Assembly (NCBI RefSeq): GCF_051124815.1 | Contig: NZ_CP118485.1 | Span: 2,294,001-2,358,000, forward strand | Source of the DNA: Azospirillum sp051124815 | GTDB lineage: Bacteria > Pseudomonadota > Alphaproteobacteria > Azospirillales > Azospirillaceae | Direction: 5' to 3' | DNA: 64,000 nucleotides | Shown here: piece by piece, positions 17,690-25,914 of the stretch | Numbering within the stretch: position 1 is the stretch's first letter | Layout: every line of letters begins with the position of its first letter | Program-made: the position numbers and the translations under genes | Notes under the pieces: generated by a model | Databases searched by the model: none | Told to the model about the DNA's origin: nothing | The model's input: only the letters and a program-made list of their open reading frames with translations

Positions 17690-18394
17690 TCACAGCCCCA
17701 GATAAGCCTGCCGCACCCGCTCGTTGCTCAACAGCGCGGCGCCGCTGTCGCTCAGCACGATCTCGCCGGTCTCGATCACATAGCCGCGGTCGGCGATGGC
17801 GAGCGCCGCATGGGCGTTCTGCTCCACCAGCAGGATGGTCGTCCCCTCCCGCTTCAGCCGCTGCACGGCGTCGAAGATCTCCGCCACCAAGAGCGGCGCC
17901 AGCCCCATGCTGGGCTCGTCGAGCAGCAGCAGGCGCGGCTTCGCCATCAGCGCACGGCCCAGGGCCACGATCTGCTGCTGGCCGCCCGACAGGGTGCCGG
18001 CCGGCTGGTCGCGCTTGACCTTCAGCACCGGGAACATCTCGTACAGCCGGTCGATGTCGTCGTCCGGCTTGCCGCTGCCGCGGCGGTAGGCGCCGAGGCG
18101 GAGGTTGTCCTCCACGCTCTGCGGACCGAACAGCTGCCGGCCCTCCGGCACCTGCACCACCCCTTCGGCGACGCGGCGCGACGCCTTCATCCGGGTGATG
18201 TCGCAGCCGTCGAAGGTGATGCGCCCGCTGCTGGCGGGATGGACGCCGGACAGGGTGCGCAGCAGCGTCGTCTTGCCGGCGCCGTTGGCGCCGACCAGCG
18301 CCACCAACTCGCCCTCCCGCACGGTCAGGCTGGCCGATTTCAGCGCGTGGATGCGGCCGTAATGGCTGTTGAGGCCCTCGATCTCCAGAAGCAT
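17690..18394 (-). CDS. livF: Liv-type ABC transporter ATP-binding protein LivF
   Basis: 234 aa, ATG at 18394. Walker A GANGAGKTT (about 35-43), signature LSGGQQQ (about 137), Walker B LLLLDEPSMGLAP and H-loop region LLVEQNAHAAL are all intact. The length and the PSMGLAP variant are typical of LivF. One of the two cytosolic ATPases that power the Liv-type importer; it lies 14 bp after livG. The frame is open further upstream within livG, but homology begins at this ATG. Confidence 0.93.
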   Translation of the reverse strand: MLLEIEGLNSHYGRIHALKSASLTVREGELVALVGANGAGKTTLLRTLSGVHPASSGRITFDGCDITRMKASRRVAEGVVQVPEGRQLFGPQSVEDNLRLGAYRRGSGKPDDDIDRLYEMFPVLKVKRDQPAGTLSGGQQQIVALGRALMAKPRLLLLDEPSMGLAPLLVAEIFDAVQRLKREGTTILLVEQNAHAALAIADRGYVIETGEIVLSDSGAALLSNERVRQAYLGL

Positions 18395-18408
18395 GCTCCG
18401 CGCCTCCC

Positions 18409-19245
18409 TCACGGTGCCGCGCCGAGATAGGCGGCGATGACGTCCGCGTTGGCCGCCACCTCCTGCGGCGTTCCCTCGGCCAGCATGCGGCCCTGGTTCA
18501 GGGCGGTGATACGGTGCGAGATGCCCATCACCATCTTCATGTCGTGTTCCACCAGGATGATGGTGACGCCGGACGCGGCGACGGTCTTGATGACCTCGTC
18601 GATCTCGCGGCTTTCTGTGGCGTTCAGGCCGGCCGCCGGCTCGTCCAGCAGGAGCAGCTTCGGCTCGGATGCCAGCGCGCGGGCGATCTCCAGCCGTTTC
18701 AGCGCGCCGTAGGGCATGGAGGCGGCGTCGGCGTCGATGTATTTCTCCAGCCCGACGTCGGTCATCAGCTGCGCCGCCCGGTCCTTCGCCTCGCGGTCCT
18801 TGCGCACCAGCGAGGGAAAGCGGAACAGGGCCGGCAGAAGCCGCGTGTTCAGGTGCAGGTGCCGCCCCACCATGACGTTCTCCAGCGCCGTCATGTTGAA
18901 GAAGATCTGCAGGTTCTGGAAGGTGCGCGACATGCCGCGCGCGGCCAGCTTGTAGGGCGCCATGCCCGACACGTCGGCCCCGTCGAACAGCACCCGGCCG
19001 CCCGACGGCTTGTAGACGCCGGTCACCAGATTGAACAGCGTGGTCTTGCCTGCGCCGTTCGGCCCGATGATCGAATGGATGTCGCCGGCGGCGACGGTGA
19101 AGCTGAGATCGCCGACGGCGAGCACGCCGCCGAACTCGCGGCTGAGATGCTCCACCTTCAGGATCGGCGGGCCGACGCGGCGGGCCTGCGACGTGGTGTC
19201 GGGGGAAAGATCGGCCCCATGGGTGTTGGTCGCCAGCATCTTCAT
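18409..19245 (-). CDS. livG: Liv-type ABC transporter ATP-binding protein LivG
   Basis: 278 aa, ATG at 19245. Walker A GPNGAGKTT (about 62-70), the long helical insert typical of LivG (MVGRHLHLNTRLLPALF), LLLLDEPAAGLN and VEHDMKMVMG. The LivG signature usually reads YGxxRxLEIARAL, here YGALKRLEIARAL. It pairs with LivF. Its start overlaps the livM stop by 4 bp (19242-19245), so they are translationally coupled. Confidence 0.93.
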   Translation of the reverse strand: MKMLATNTHGADLSPDTTSQARRVGPPILKVEHLSREFGGVLAVGDLSFTVAAGDIHSIIGPNGAGKTTLFNLVTGVYKPSGGRVLFDGADVSGMAPYKLAARGMSRTFQNLQIFFNMTALENVMVGRHLHLNTRLLPALFRFPSLVRKDREAKDRAAQLMTDVGLEKYIDADAASMPYGALKRLEIARALASEPKLLLLDEPAAGLNATESREIDEVIKTVAASGVTIILVEHDMKMVMGISHRITALNQGRMLAEGTPQEVAANADVIAAYLGAAP

Positions 19246-20189
19246 GCCCGCCTCCGCGCCGGGAGCAGCGCCGCCAGGGTGGGGAGTAGGCCCTTGGGCA
19301 TGAACACCATGGTCGCCATAAGGATGCCGCCAAGCACGATCTGCTGGTAATCCTGGAAGACGGTCAGCGCCTGCGGCAGCAGCGTCAGCACCACCGCGCC
19401 GACGACGGCGCCGAAGGTGGAGGCCATGCCGCCGAACACCACCATGGTCACCAGCTCGATCGACTTGAAGAAGTCGGCCTTGGCCGGGGTGATCAGGCCG
19501 GTGTAGTGGGCGAACAGGCTGCCGGCCACGCTGGCGAACACCGCCGAGACCACGAAGACCAGCACCTTGAAGCGGGCGGTGTCGACGCCGACCACCTCGG
19601 CCGCCACCTCCGACCCGTGGACGGCGCGCAGCGCCCGGCCCATCGGACTATCGATCAGGTTCAAGGACAGCCAGACCACGCCGACCAGCAGCACGCCGAC
19701 CACCCAGTACCAGACCTTTTCGCCATACAGTTCGACGCCGAAGATCTTGAATGGCTCCACCATCATGCCGTCGGGACCGCCGGTCAGGCCGCTTTCGGTG
19801 CGCAGCACGATCGACACGATGATGCCGATGCCCAGCGTCGCCATGGCAAGATAGTGCCCCTTCAGCCGCAGGATCGGCTTGGCGACCAGGAAGGCCAGCA
19901 GCCCGACCACCACGGCGCCGGTCAGCAGCGCCAGCACCGGCGGCCAGCCATAGACGCCGACCAGCACGCCCGAGGCGTAGGCGCCGATGCCGAAGAAGCC
20001 GGCATGGCCCAGGCTGATCTGCCCGGCATAGCCGATCAGCAGGTTCAGCCCGACGCAGACCACGGCGTTGAAGCCGGCCAGGATGGCGATGTCGAGATAG
20101 AAGTTGTTGGGCAGGAAGGCCGGCAGGACCGCGATCACCGCGCCCATGACCAGCAGCCCGGTCAGCCGCCCGTGGAGAAGTGCGTTCAT
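19242..20189 (-). CDS. livM: Liv-type ABC transporter permease LivM
   Basis: 315 aa, ATG at 20189. About nine hydrophobic segments; GYAGQISLGHAGFFGIGAYA (about 53-72) is the LivM permease hallmark, and SPMGRALRAVHGSEVAAEVVG is the cytosolic coupling loop that contacts the ATPases. Inner-membrane subunit of the importer, 14 bp downstream of livH. Confidence 0.93.
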   Translation of the reverse strand: MNALLHGRLTGLLVMGAVIAVLPAFLPNNFYLDIAILAGFNAVVCVGLNLLIGYAGQISLGHAGFFGIGAYASGVLVGVYGWPPVLALLTGAVVVGLLAFLVAKPILRLKGHYLAMATLGIGIIVSIVLRTESGLTGGPDGMMVEPFKIFGVELYGEKVWYWVVGVLLVGVVWLSLNLIDSPMGRALRAVHGSEVAAEVVGVDTARFKVLVFVVSAVFASVAGSLFAHYTGLITPAKADFFKSIELVTMVVFGGMASTFGAVVGAVVLTLLPQALTVFQDYQQIVLGGILMATMVFMPKGLLPTLAALLPARRRA

Positions 20190-20203
20190 CGGCTTGAAGG
20201 TCC

Positions 20204-21079
20204 TTATACGCGTTCGGTGCCGCGCTTGCCGAACAGCCCGTTCGGCATGAAGAGCAGGACGGCGAGGATGATGACGAAGGCGATGGCATCTTTGTAAGCC
20301 GACGAGATGTAGCCGGCGCCCAGCGCCTCGGCGACGCCGACGATCACGCCGCCGACCACCGCGCCCGGCCCGTTCCCCAGGCCGCCCAGCACCGCGGCGG
20401 TGAAGCCCTTCAGCCCCAGCATGATGCCCATCTCGGTGTAGGAGAAGGTGATGGGGGCGACCACCGCGCCGCCGATTGCACCCAGCGCCGCCGACAGCGC
20501 GAAGGAGGCGAGCACCACCCGCTTCACGTCGATGCCGACCAGCTGTGCGGCCAGCCGGTTGTGCGAGGTGGCGAGGATCGCCTTGCCGGTCAAGGTCCGG
20601 TTGAAGAACAGGCCGATGGCGACGATCAGCACCGCGGCGGTGCCCACCACCCACAGCGACTGCGGCTGCATCGAGGCGCCCAGGACCTGGATCGGCGTCT
20701 CGCCGGAAAAGGCGTCCAGCCGCTTGAAGTCCTTGCCCCAGACCAGTTCGGCGACGCCGCGCAGGAAGATCGAGGCGCCGATGGTGATGATGATCAGGGT
20801 GACGGTGGAGGCGTTGCGCGCCCTCTCCACCGCGAATTTCGCCACCAGCACACCGACCAGCATGGCGCCGCCGCAGCCGATCAGGATCGCCAGCGGCAGC
20901 GGCACGCCCGACGCGGTCAGGGTGGCCGACGCCATGCCGCCGATCATGATGAATTCGCCCTGGGCGAAGTTGATGACGTGGCTGGCGTTGTAGATGATCG
21001 AAAAGCCGAGCCCCGCCAGCGCATAGATCGCGCCGATGGTCAGCCCCGACAGCATGTATTGCAGCAGTTCCGCGAACAT
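20204..21079 (-). CDS. livH: Liv-type ABC transporter permease LivH
   Basis: 291 aa from ATG 21079 (MFAELLQYMLSGLTIGAIYA), the usual LivH start. The frame stays open to 21187, but that stretch lies in a palindromic repeat and has no homology. IIYNASHVINFAQGEFIMIG is the LivH hallmark, and LAAQLVGIDVKRVVLASFAL is the coupling loop. About eight membrane segments. Forms the translocation pore with LivM. Confidence 0.93.
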   Translation of the reverse strand: MFAELLQYMLSGLTIGAIYALAGLGFSIIYNASHVINFAQGEFIMIGGMASATLTASGVPLPLAILIGCGGAMLVGVLVAKFAVERARNASTVTLIIITIGASIFLRGVAELVWGKDFKRLDAFSGETPIQVLGASMQPQSLWVVGTAAVLIVAIGLFFNRTLTGKAILATSHNRLAAQLVGIDVKRVVLASFALSAALGAIGGAVVAPITFSYTEMGIMLGLKGFTAAVLGGLGNGPGAVVGGVIVGVAEALGAGYISSAYKDAIAFVIILAVLLFMPNGLFGKRGTERV

Positions 21080-21094
21080 CGTTGGGTTCCAAAA

Positions 21095-21242
21095 CTCCCT
21101 CTCCCGCCCCGGGAGAGGGAAGGGGCCCATGCGCAGCCTGGGAAGGGTGAGGGTGCGGCAAGGATCAGGAATCCATGTTTGGATCACCCCTCACCCTCCC
21201 CGCCTACGGCGGGTCCCCTCCCTCTCCCGGGGCGGGAGAGGG
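21095..21242. repeat. Dispersed G/C-rich composite palindrome, variant copy
   Basis: The outer arms CTCCCTCTCCCGCCCCGGGA and the reverse-complementary CCGGGGCGGGAGAGGGA lie at the two ends, with GGGAAGGGTGAGGG and CCCTCACCCTCCCC as inner arms. Located between livK and livH, where a hairpin could lower expression of the membrane genes relative to the binding protein, as in other importer operons. That role is inference. Confidence 0.75.
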
Positions 21243-21268
21243 ACGCTGCGCCCGTCAGAGAGCTGGGT

Positions 21269-22435
21269 TCACTTCACCAGCGACCAGTCGCCCTGCTTGA
21301 CCTCCACCATGTGGAAGGCGTCCAGCGTCAGGCCCATGTGGTCCTTCGGGCTCATGGTCACGGTGCCGCCGGTGCCGACATAGCCCTTGGTCTGCTCGAT
21401 GGCGTCGCGCAGCTTGGCCTTGTCGGTGCCGCCGGCGCGCTTCACCGCGTCCAGCGCGATCATCAGCCCGTCATAGGCATGGCCGGCGAAGGTCGAGACC
21501 TCCGAATTGAAGCTGTCCTCGTAGACCTTGGTGAACTCGGTCACGACCTTCTTCTGCGGATCGCTGTCGGGCAGCTGGGCGGCGACGACCAGACCGGCGG
21601 CCGGCAGGCGGACACCCTCGGCGGCGCCGCCGGCCAGACGGATGTATTCCTTCGACGCGACGCCGTGCGACTGGTAGAGCGGCAGCGAGATGCCGAGCTG
21701 GCGGTAGTTCTTGGTCACCACCGCCGGACCCTGGCCCAGGCCGAACACCAGAACCGCCTGGGCGGACGCGGTGTTCTTGATCTTGGTCAGCTGCGCGGTG
21801 ACGTCGGTGTCCTTGGCGCCATAGGTCTCGTCGGCGACCAGTTCGATCCCGCGCTCCTTGGCGACCTCCATGGTCTGCTGGCGGCCGGACTTGCCGAAGC
21901 CGGAATCCTCAGACAGCAGGGCCAGCTTGGTCAGGCCGCGCTTCTTCATGTCCTCCATCACCTTTTCCGCGGCCATGCGGTCGGTGTGGGGGGTCTTGAA
22001 CACCCACTTCTTCACCGGATCGACGATGACCACCGCGCCGGCCAGCGAGATGAAGGGCACGCCGGCCCGCTCCACCAGCGGCACCGCCGCCATGGTCGCC
22101 GCGGTCGTGGTGCCGCCGACGATCACGTCGACGCCGTCGCTCTCGATCAGGCGCTTGGTGAAGGAGGCCGCCTTGTCGGCCGCGCCGCCGTCGTCATAGA
22201 CGGTCAGCTGAACCTGACGGCCGTCGACGCCGCCCGCCTTGTTGATGCGGTCGGCATACAGCTCCAGCACCTTCTTCTCCGGATCGCCGAGGAAGGAGGC
22301 CGGGCCGGTGGCCGAGATGATGGCGCCGACCTTGATCGGGTCGGCGGCCTGCGCCGCCCCGGACAGCAGGCCGGACGCCGCCGTCATGGCGGTCATGGCA
22401 GTGAAGGCGATGGTGGCAAGCAGGCTTTTGCGCAT
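21269..22435 (-). CDS. livK: Liv-type periplasmic substrate-binding protein
   Basis: 388 aa, ATG at 22435, with a signal peptide (core LLATIAFTAMTAMTAASGLL, cleavage near AQA-AD at about 31). The mature part is a type I periplasmic-binding fold starting DPIKVGAIISATGPASFLG. First gene of livKHMGF-maiA. Such proteins in catabolic clusters often bind aromatic acids rather than Leu/Ile/Val; given the adjacent homogentisate genes, a hydroxyphenylacetate-type ligand is inferred, not shown. A candidate MarR operator lies 86-101 bp upstream of the ATG. Confidence 0.9.
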   Translation of the reverse strand: MRKSLLATIAFTAMTAMTAASGLLSGAAQAADPIKVGAIISATGPASFLGDPEKKVLELYADRINKAGGVDGRQVQLTVYDDGGAADKAASFTKRLIESDGVDVIVGGTTTAATMAAVPLVERAGVPFISLAGAVVIVDPVKKWVFKTPHTDRMAAEKVMEDMKKRGLTKLALLSEDSGFGKSGRQQTMEVAKERGIELVADETYGAKDTDVTAQLTKIKNTASAQAVLVFGLGQGPAVVTKNYRQLGISLPLYQSHGVASKEYIRLAGGAAEGVRLPAAGLVVAAQLPDSDPQKKVVTEFTKVYEDSFNSEVSTFAGHAYDGLMIALDAVKRAGGTDKAKLRDAIEQTKGYVGTGGTVTMSPKDHMGLTLDAFHMVEVKQGDWSLVK

Positions 22436-22893
22436 GATGTCCTCCCGAGTGCTGCCCACCTTGTCACCGGATCGGGCGACGGCCCGGTCCCGATGCGGCG
22501 GGATGATTTGCTTCACATAATGTTTCAAACGAAATCTTTTCGAAAGAAAAATTTCGGCAGGCCGAACCTCAATCCAACCACAATCGAAGTACGGATGTTG
22601 CCGCCCGCCTCCCCTTCCCTTTGCGATCCCTCCGCCGCGCGGGCCGGGAATCGTCATTTCGTTTTATGACACAAATTTACTTTGCGAGACCAACCTAGTG
22701 TATCACATTAATGATTGTCAAACGGAAAGTCCGGATTGCCTCCTATCGGCCGCCGCCCCTGTCTCCACCCCGGCCGCCCGCGCTGTCGTGGCACTGGCCC
22801 AACCGGCACCGGGTTTCGTATACAACTCCGTCGTGCCGTCTTTTTCCGCTCCGCCCGCATCACAAGCCGCACCCATAAGGACGCCCCACCCGC
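22436..22893. promoter_or_regulatory. Divergent control region livK / paaX-like gene
   Basis: 458 bp, A/T-richer than its surroundings, with no gene. Seen: the operator-like inverted repeat at 22521-22536 (own entry); a second inverted repeat GTCAT-N8-ATGAC at 22653-22670 whose spacer contains TTTCGTTT, shared with that operator; and a degenerate FNR-like TTAATGATTGTCAA at 22708-22721 (8 of 10 positions). PaaX-type proteins bind imperfect palindromes, so the 22653 repeat is a candidate autoregulatory site. Confidence 0.5.
22521..22536 (-). promoter_or_regulatory. Candidate MarR operator upstream of livK
   Basis: Read on the minus strand: GATTTC-GTTT-GAAACA. Thirteen bases (TTTCGTTTGAAAC) are identical to the perfect inverted repeat in the hmgA/marR gap at 30013-30028. 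It lies 86-101 bp upstream of livK, where binding could block transcription. Regulation by the island's MarR protein is inferred from this shared site. Confidence 0.6.
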
Positions 22894-23838
22894 ATGGCCC
22901 GCCCGCGCCGCCCCGAAGACCTTGCCGCCCAGTTGACCGAAGCCATCGCGCCGCGGGCGAAGTCGCTGATCATCACCGTCTATGGCGACGCGGTGCTGCC
23001 GCATGGCGGATCGCTGTGGCTGGGCAGCCTGATCGAGCTGATGGGGCTGTTCGGGATGAGCGAGCGGATCGTCCGCACCTCGGTCTTTCGTCTGGGCAAG
23101 GACGACTGGCTGACCAACACCCAGATCGGCCGGCGCAGCTTCTACCGCGTCACCGACAGCGGGAAGGAGCGCTTCGCCGCGGCGGAACGGCGGATCTACG
23201 CGCCGCTGGCCCGCGAATGGGATCGCGGCTGGGACCTGCTGATGGTGCCGCCCAACGCACTGGACGCCGAGACGCGCGACGCCCTGCGGCGGGAGCTGAC
23301 CTGGCAGGGCTTCGGCGCCGCGTCGGCCACCGTCTACGCCCATCCCAACTGCGACGAGGCGGCGATGCACCGCTCGCTGGCCGAGTTGGGAGTCGCCGAC
23401 AGGATCGTCCACATGAAGGCCAGCCTGGACCGGGCGGAAGGGTTCGGCGCGCTGCGCGATCTGGTGCGCGGCTGCTGGGACATCGACCAGCTCGAACACG
23501 ACTATGCGGCGTTCCTGGATCACTTCCGTCCGGTCTGGGCGGCGATCGACGCCGCCGAGGCGCCGGACCCCGCCGCCTGCTTCGTCCTGCGCACGCTGAT
23601 GATCCACGACTTCCGCCGCATCCTGCTGCGCGACCCGATGCTGCCGCCCGACCTGCTGCCGGCGGACTGGCCGGGTCAGGAATCGCGGATGCTGACCCGC
23701 AACCTCTACCGCCGCCTCGCCGGCCCGTCGGAATCCTTCCTGATGCAGGCGGCGACCACCGCCAACGGGCCGCTGCCCGATGCCCAGCCCGCCTTCCACG
23801 GCCGGTTCGGCGGTTTGGAGACCATACCGGTGGGCTGA
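22894..23838 (+). CDS. PaaX-family transcriptional repressor
   Basis: 314 aa, ATG at 22894. The N-terminal winged helix (LIITVYGDAVLPHGGSLWLG... MSERIVRTSVFRLGKDDWL, about 27-75) and the PaaX C-terminal region (LTWQGFGAASATVYAHP and VLRTLMIHDFRRILLRDPMLP) match the family along its full length. E. coli PaaX represses phenylacetate genes and is released by phenylacetyl-CoA. No paaABCDE or paaK lies in this window, so here it may control the neighbouring oxygenase or liv genes, or a distant paa cluster. Divergent from livK. Confidence 0.88.
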   Translation: MARPRRPEDLAAQLTEAIAPRAKSLIITVYGDAVLPHGGSLWLGSLIELMGLFGMSERIVRTSVFRLGKDDWLTNTQIGRRSFYRVTDSGKERFAAAERRIYAPLAREWDRGWDLLMVPPNALDAETRDALRRELTWQGFGAASATVYAHPNCDEAAMHRSLAELGVADRIVHMKASLDRAEGFGALRDLVRGCWDIDQLEHDYAAFLDHFRPVWAAIDAAEAPDPAACFVLRTLMIHDFRRILLRDPMLPPDLLPADWPGQESRMLTRNLYRRLAGPSESFLMQAATTANGPLPDAQPAFHGRFGGLETIPVG

Positions 23839-23967
23839 CCAGCGATCTGCGACAATGGGCACCCGCGCGGGCCGGTCCCTTGGCCTAAAGTTCATACATA
23901 AAATGCAATCTATCGCGGTAAACTGGGATCGCAGCCGTCCGATCCAACCGTTCCCGGGACACCGCCC

Positions 23968-24453
23968 ATGCTGACCATCGTCTACCGCAGCGAGGCCGTC
24001 GACCGGCTGCCCTACAGCGCCCTTGCCGACATCTGCCTGTTCAGCGCCCGCAAGAACCGCGAGTTGGGTGTTACCGGTTTCCTGGTGGAGTTCGAGGGCA
24101 TCTTCCTGCAGGTGCTGGAAGGCGCGCCGGATGTGGTGGAGACGCTTTTCGCCCACATCGCCGCCGACACGCGCCACACCAAGGTCGAGCTGCTGCTGCG
24201 TGAAACCACGGTCGGGCAACCCAATTTCGGCTTCTGGGCGATGAATTTCGGCCCGCTCGACACGCCGACCTTCTGGCAGGCGGTCTTCGGGTCTCCGGTC
24301 AGGATCGAGGAGTTCCGCCGCCGCTCGCACGATGCCGATTTCGCGCTGGACGTCCTGGCGCGGGCCTACATGCACGCCTGCATCGTCGCCGACGTCGATC
24401 CGGCGGCACGCGAACTCGTGCGCGGCAACATCCCCCTCTTCGAAGCGGCCTGA
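23968..24453 (+). CDS. BLUF-domain blue-light photoreceptor
   Basis: 161 aa. BLUF spans residues 1-95 with the photocycle residues present: Y6 (VYRSEA), N30 (ARKNRELG), Q48 (FLQVLEG), W90 and M92 (FWAMNFGPL). After the domain comes a helical C-terminus of about 60 residues but no output enzyme, so this is a short BLUF protein acting through a partner. FAD-binding and cytosolic. It stands between the PaaX regulator and the diiron oxygenase gene on the same strand, 250 bp upstream of the latter. A link to a PaaX partner or to the oxygenase is only inferred. Confidence 0.92.
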   Translation: MLTIVYRSEAVDRLPYSALADICLFSARKNRELGVTGFLVEFEGIFLQVLEGAPDVVETLFAHIAADTRHTKVELLLRETTVGQPNFGFWAMNFGPLDTPTFWQAVFGSPVRIEEFRRRSHDADFALDVLARAYMHACIVADVDPAARELVRGNIPLFEAA

Positions 24454-24512
24454 CCCCCGGCGGGGTCCAGCCTTTCGATACCGCATTGTCGGAAAAGGTC
24501 AGCTTTACGAAC

Positions 24513-24565
24513 GAATTGATCTGGATCAATTCGGCGCATTCGCATGCATTGTTTATAAGAATCAG
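24513..24565 (+). promoter_or_regulatory. FNR/FixK-type box with class II promoter for the diiron oxygenase
   Basis: A perfect TTGAT-CTGG-ATCAA at 24516-24529 lies inside a larger inverted repeat (GAATTGATC-TG-GATCAATTC, 24513-24532). A TTATAA -10-like element is at 24553-24558, which predicts a start near 24565 and puts the box centre at about -42, the standard class II activation distance. A 5'UTR of about 140 nt would follow to the ATG at 24704. The consensus is that of FNR, FixK, FnrN and AadR, so low-oxygen activation is likely; which regulator acts cannot be told. Confidence 0.75.
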
Positions 24566-24703
24566 GTAGTTAACCCCATTTTCCGGGCCGAATGATGTGA
24601 TACAGATGTCGTTGATGATTTCGAAATTCTGTGTCATATAAAGACCACAGGGCGCCGATGGTAATGTGAGCGCCCGCGGAATGCCCCCGGAGGAAACGCC
24701 CCC

Positions 24704-25732
24704 ATGTCCAAGGACTACACCCCCATCGCCAACACGATGGAGTTGCCCCCCGCCACGCCGCAGCCGAACGTCTATCCGCTGTCCTGGGTGTCGCAGACCA
24801 AGAAGCTGGAAGAGGTCTACGCCGCCGCCCAGCGCGAGAACTGGGACCCCGCCAAGCTTCCCTGGGACAGCTTCGACGTGTCGCGCTACAGCTGGGAAGA
24901 GCGGGAGGCCATCGCCTATTGGTGGACCATCCTGTCGGTGTTCGACGCCTCGGCCCCGCCGGTCTTCGCCCATGCCCTGATCAAGACCTACGAGGTGCAT
25001 GAGGAGGACCCCGTCCGCCGCTGCTTCTTCTCCGTCACCCGCGACGAGCAGAACCACGAGCAGATGTGCGGTCTGGCCATCACCAAGCTGCTGGAGGCCA
25101 CCAGCCCGCTGACCTACGAGCCGAAGACCGATCTCGGCCGCCGGCTGCAGAAGAACGCGCACTGGCTGTACTACAATGGCGGGCGCTATTGGGACGGCTA
25201 CAAGAAGGCGGTTCCGAAATACTCGCTGGCCGTGCTGTTCAGCTCCTTCCTGATGGGCGAGATCGCGGCGGCGACCATCTTCCACCAGATGGCGGCCGGC
25301 TGCAGCGAGCCGGTGTTCAAGGAGGCCTTCCGCAACATCGGCCGCGACGAGGGCCGCCACATGGCGATCTGCATGTCGGTGATGGAGCGCGACTATCCCC
25401 ATCTGGCGGTGGAGGACCGGTCGATCATCACCAAGCAGATCCGCGCCGGCTACCTGTTCCTGTCCGCCGTCCTGTTCGAGCCGCCGCCCCAGTTCTGGGA
25501 CCTGCCCGACGACTTCATCGCCACCCAGCGCGAGGCCGAGGCCATCGCCCGCAACGCCGGCTTCCACATCCCGGATTACGAGGCGAAGAAGGAGAACTGG
25601 CGCAACGCCATGCTGAACCTGAAGGGCGTGCTGGACCGGTACAACATTCCGTTCCCGGCGATCCCGGAGGTCGGCATCACCGGCGAGGAAGTCCGGGACG
25701 TCGACATGGACGAGATCATTCCGGTGTTCTGA
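24704..25732 (+). CDS. R2-like diiron oxygenase/oxidase, substrate unknown
   Basis: 342 aa, ATG at 24704 with GGAGGAAACGCCCCC upstream. All-helical ferritin-like fold. Candidate iron ligands follow the ribonucleotide-reductase R2 pattern: D81 (SVFDASAPP), E115 and H118 (DEQNHEQ), E186 (LMGEIAAA), E216 and H219 (RDEGRHM). The sequence is not PaaA, BoxB, AurF or AcsF as I know them. The next gene is a 2Fe-2S/FAD reductase, the usual electron donor of such oxygenases, so an O2-dependent hydroxylase or oxidase is likely. It sits in a homogentisate island, which suggests an aromatic substrate such as phenylacetate; this is inference. Preceded by an FNR-type promoter. Confidence 0.75.
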   Translation: MSKDYTPIANTMELPPATPQPNVYPLSWVSQTKKLEEVYAAAQRENWDPAKLPWDSFDVSRYSWEEREAIAYWWTILSVFDASAPPVFAHALIKTYEVHEEDPVRRCFFSVTRDEQNHEQMCGLAITKLLEATSPLTYEPKTDLGRRLQKNAHWLYYNGGRYWDGYKKAVPKYSLAVLFSSFLMGEIAAATIFHQMAAGCSEPVFKEAFRNIGRDEGRHMAICMSVMERDYPHLAVEDRSIITKQIRAGYLFLSAVLFEPPPQFWDLPDDFIATQREAEAIARNAGFHIPDYEAKKENWRNAMLNLKGVLDRYNIPFPAIPEVGITGEEVRDVDMDEIIPVF

Positions 25733-25747
25733 GGCGCCGGCCCTATT

Positions 25748-25873
25748 GCCCCCACCCTAACCCTCCCCCGCTTCGCAGGGGAGGGAACTCCGCCGCCCTT
25801 GCACTTAACTCCCTCCCCTGCGTCGGACCGGCCTCTGGCCGGCCGAGAGCGGGGGAGGGTCGGGGTGGGGGCA
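25748..25873. repeat. Dispersed G/C-rich composite palindrome, copy 2
   Basis: Begins CCCCCACCCTAACCCTCCCC and ends GGGGAGGGTCGGGGTGGGG, with an internal CCGGCCTCTGGCCGG hairpin. It separates the diiron gene from its reductase, so it lies within the presumed operon; a hairpin here could set the ratio of the two proteins. Confidence 0.8.
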
Positions 25874-25914
25874 AGTGTCTTTCCGCAAATCCTCCCCGCC
25901 CAAGGATCCCCCCG

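Noticed and set aside
20561..22669. 702-codon open frame on the plus strand
   Set aside because: Antisense to livH and livK; His/Gln/Arg-rich with no fold.
24332..24595. Open frame overlapping the end of the BLUF gene
   Set aside because: Out of frame with BLUF, and its end crosses the FNR-type promoter.
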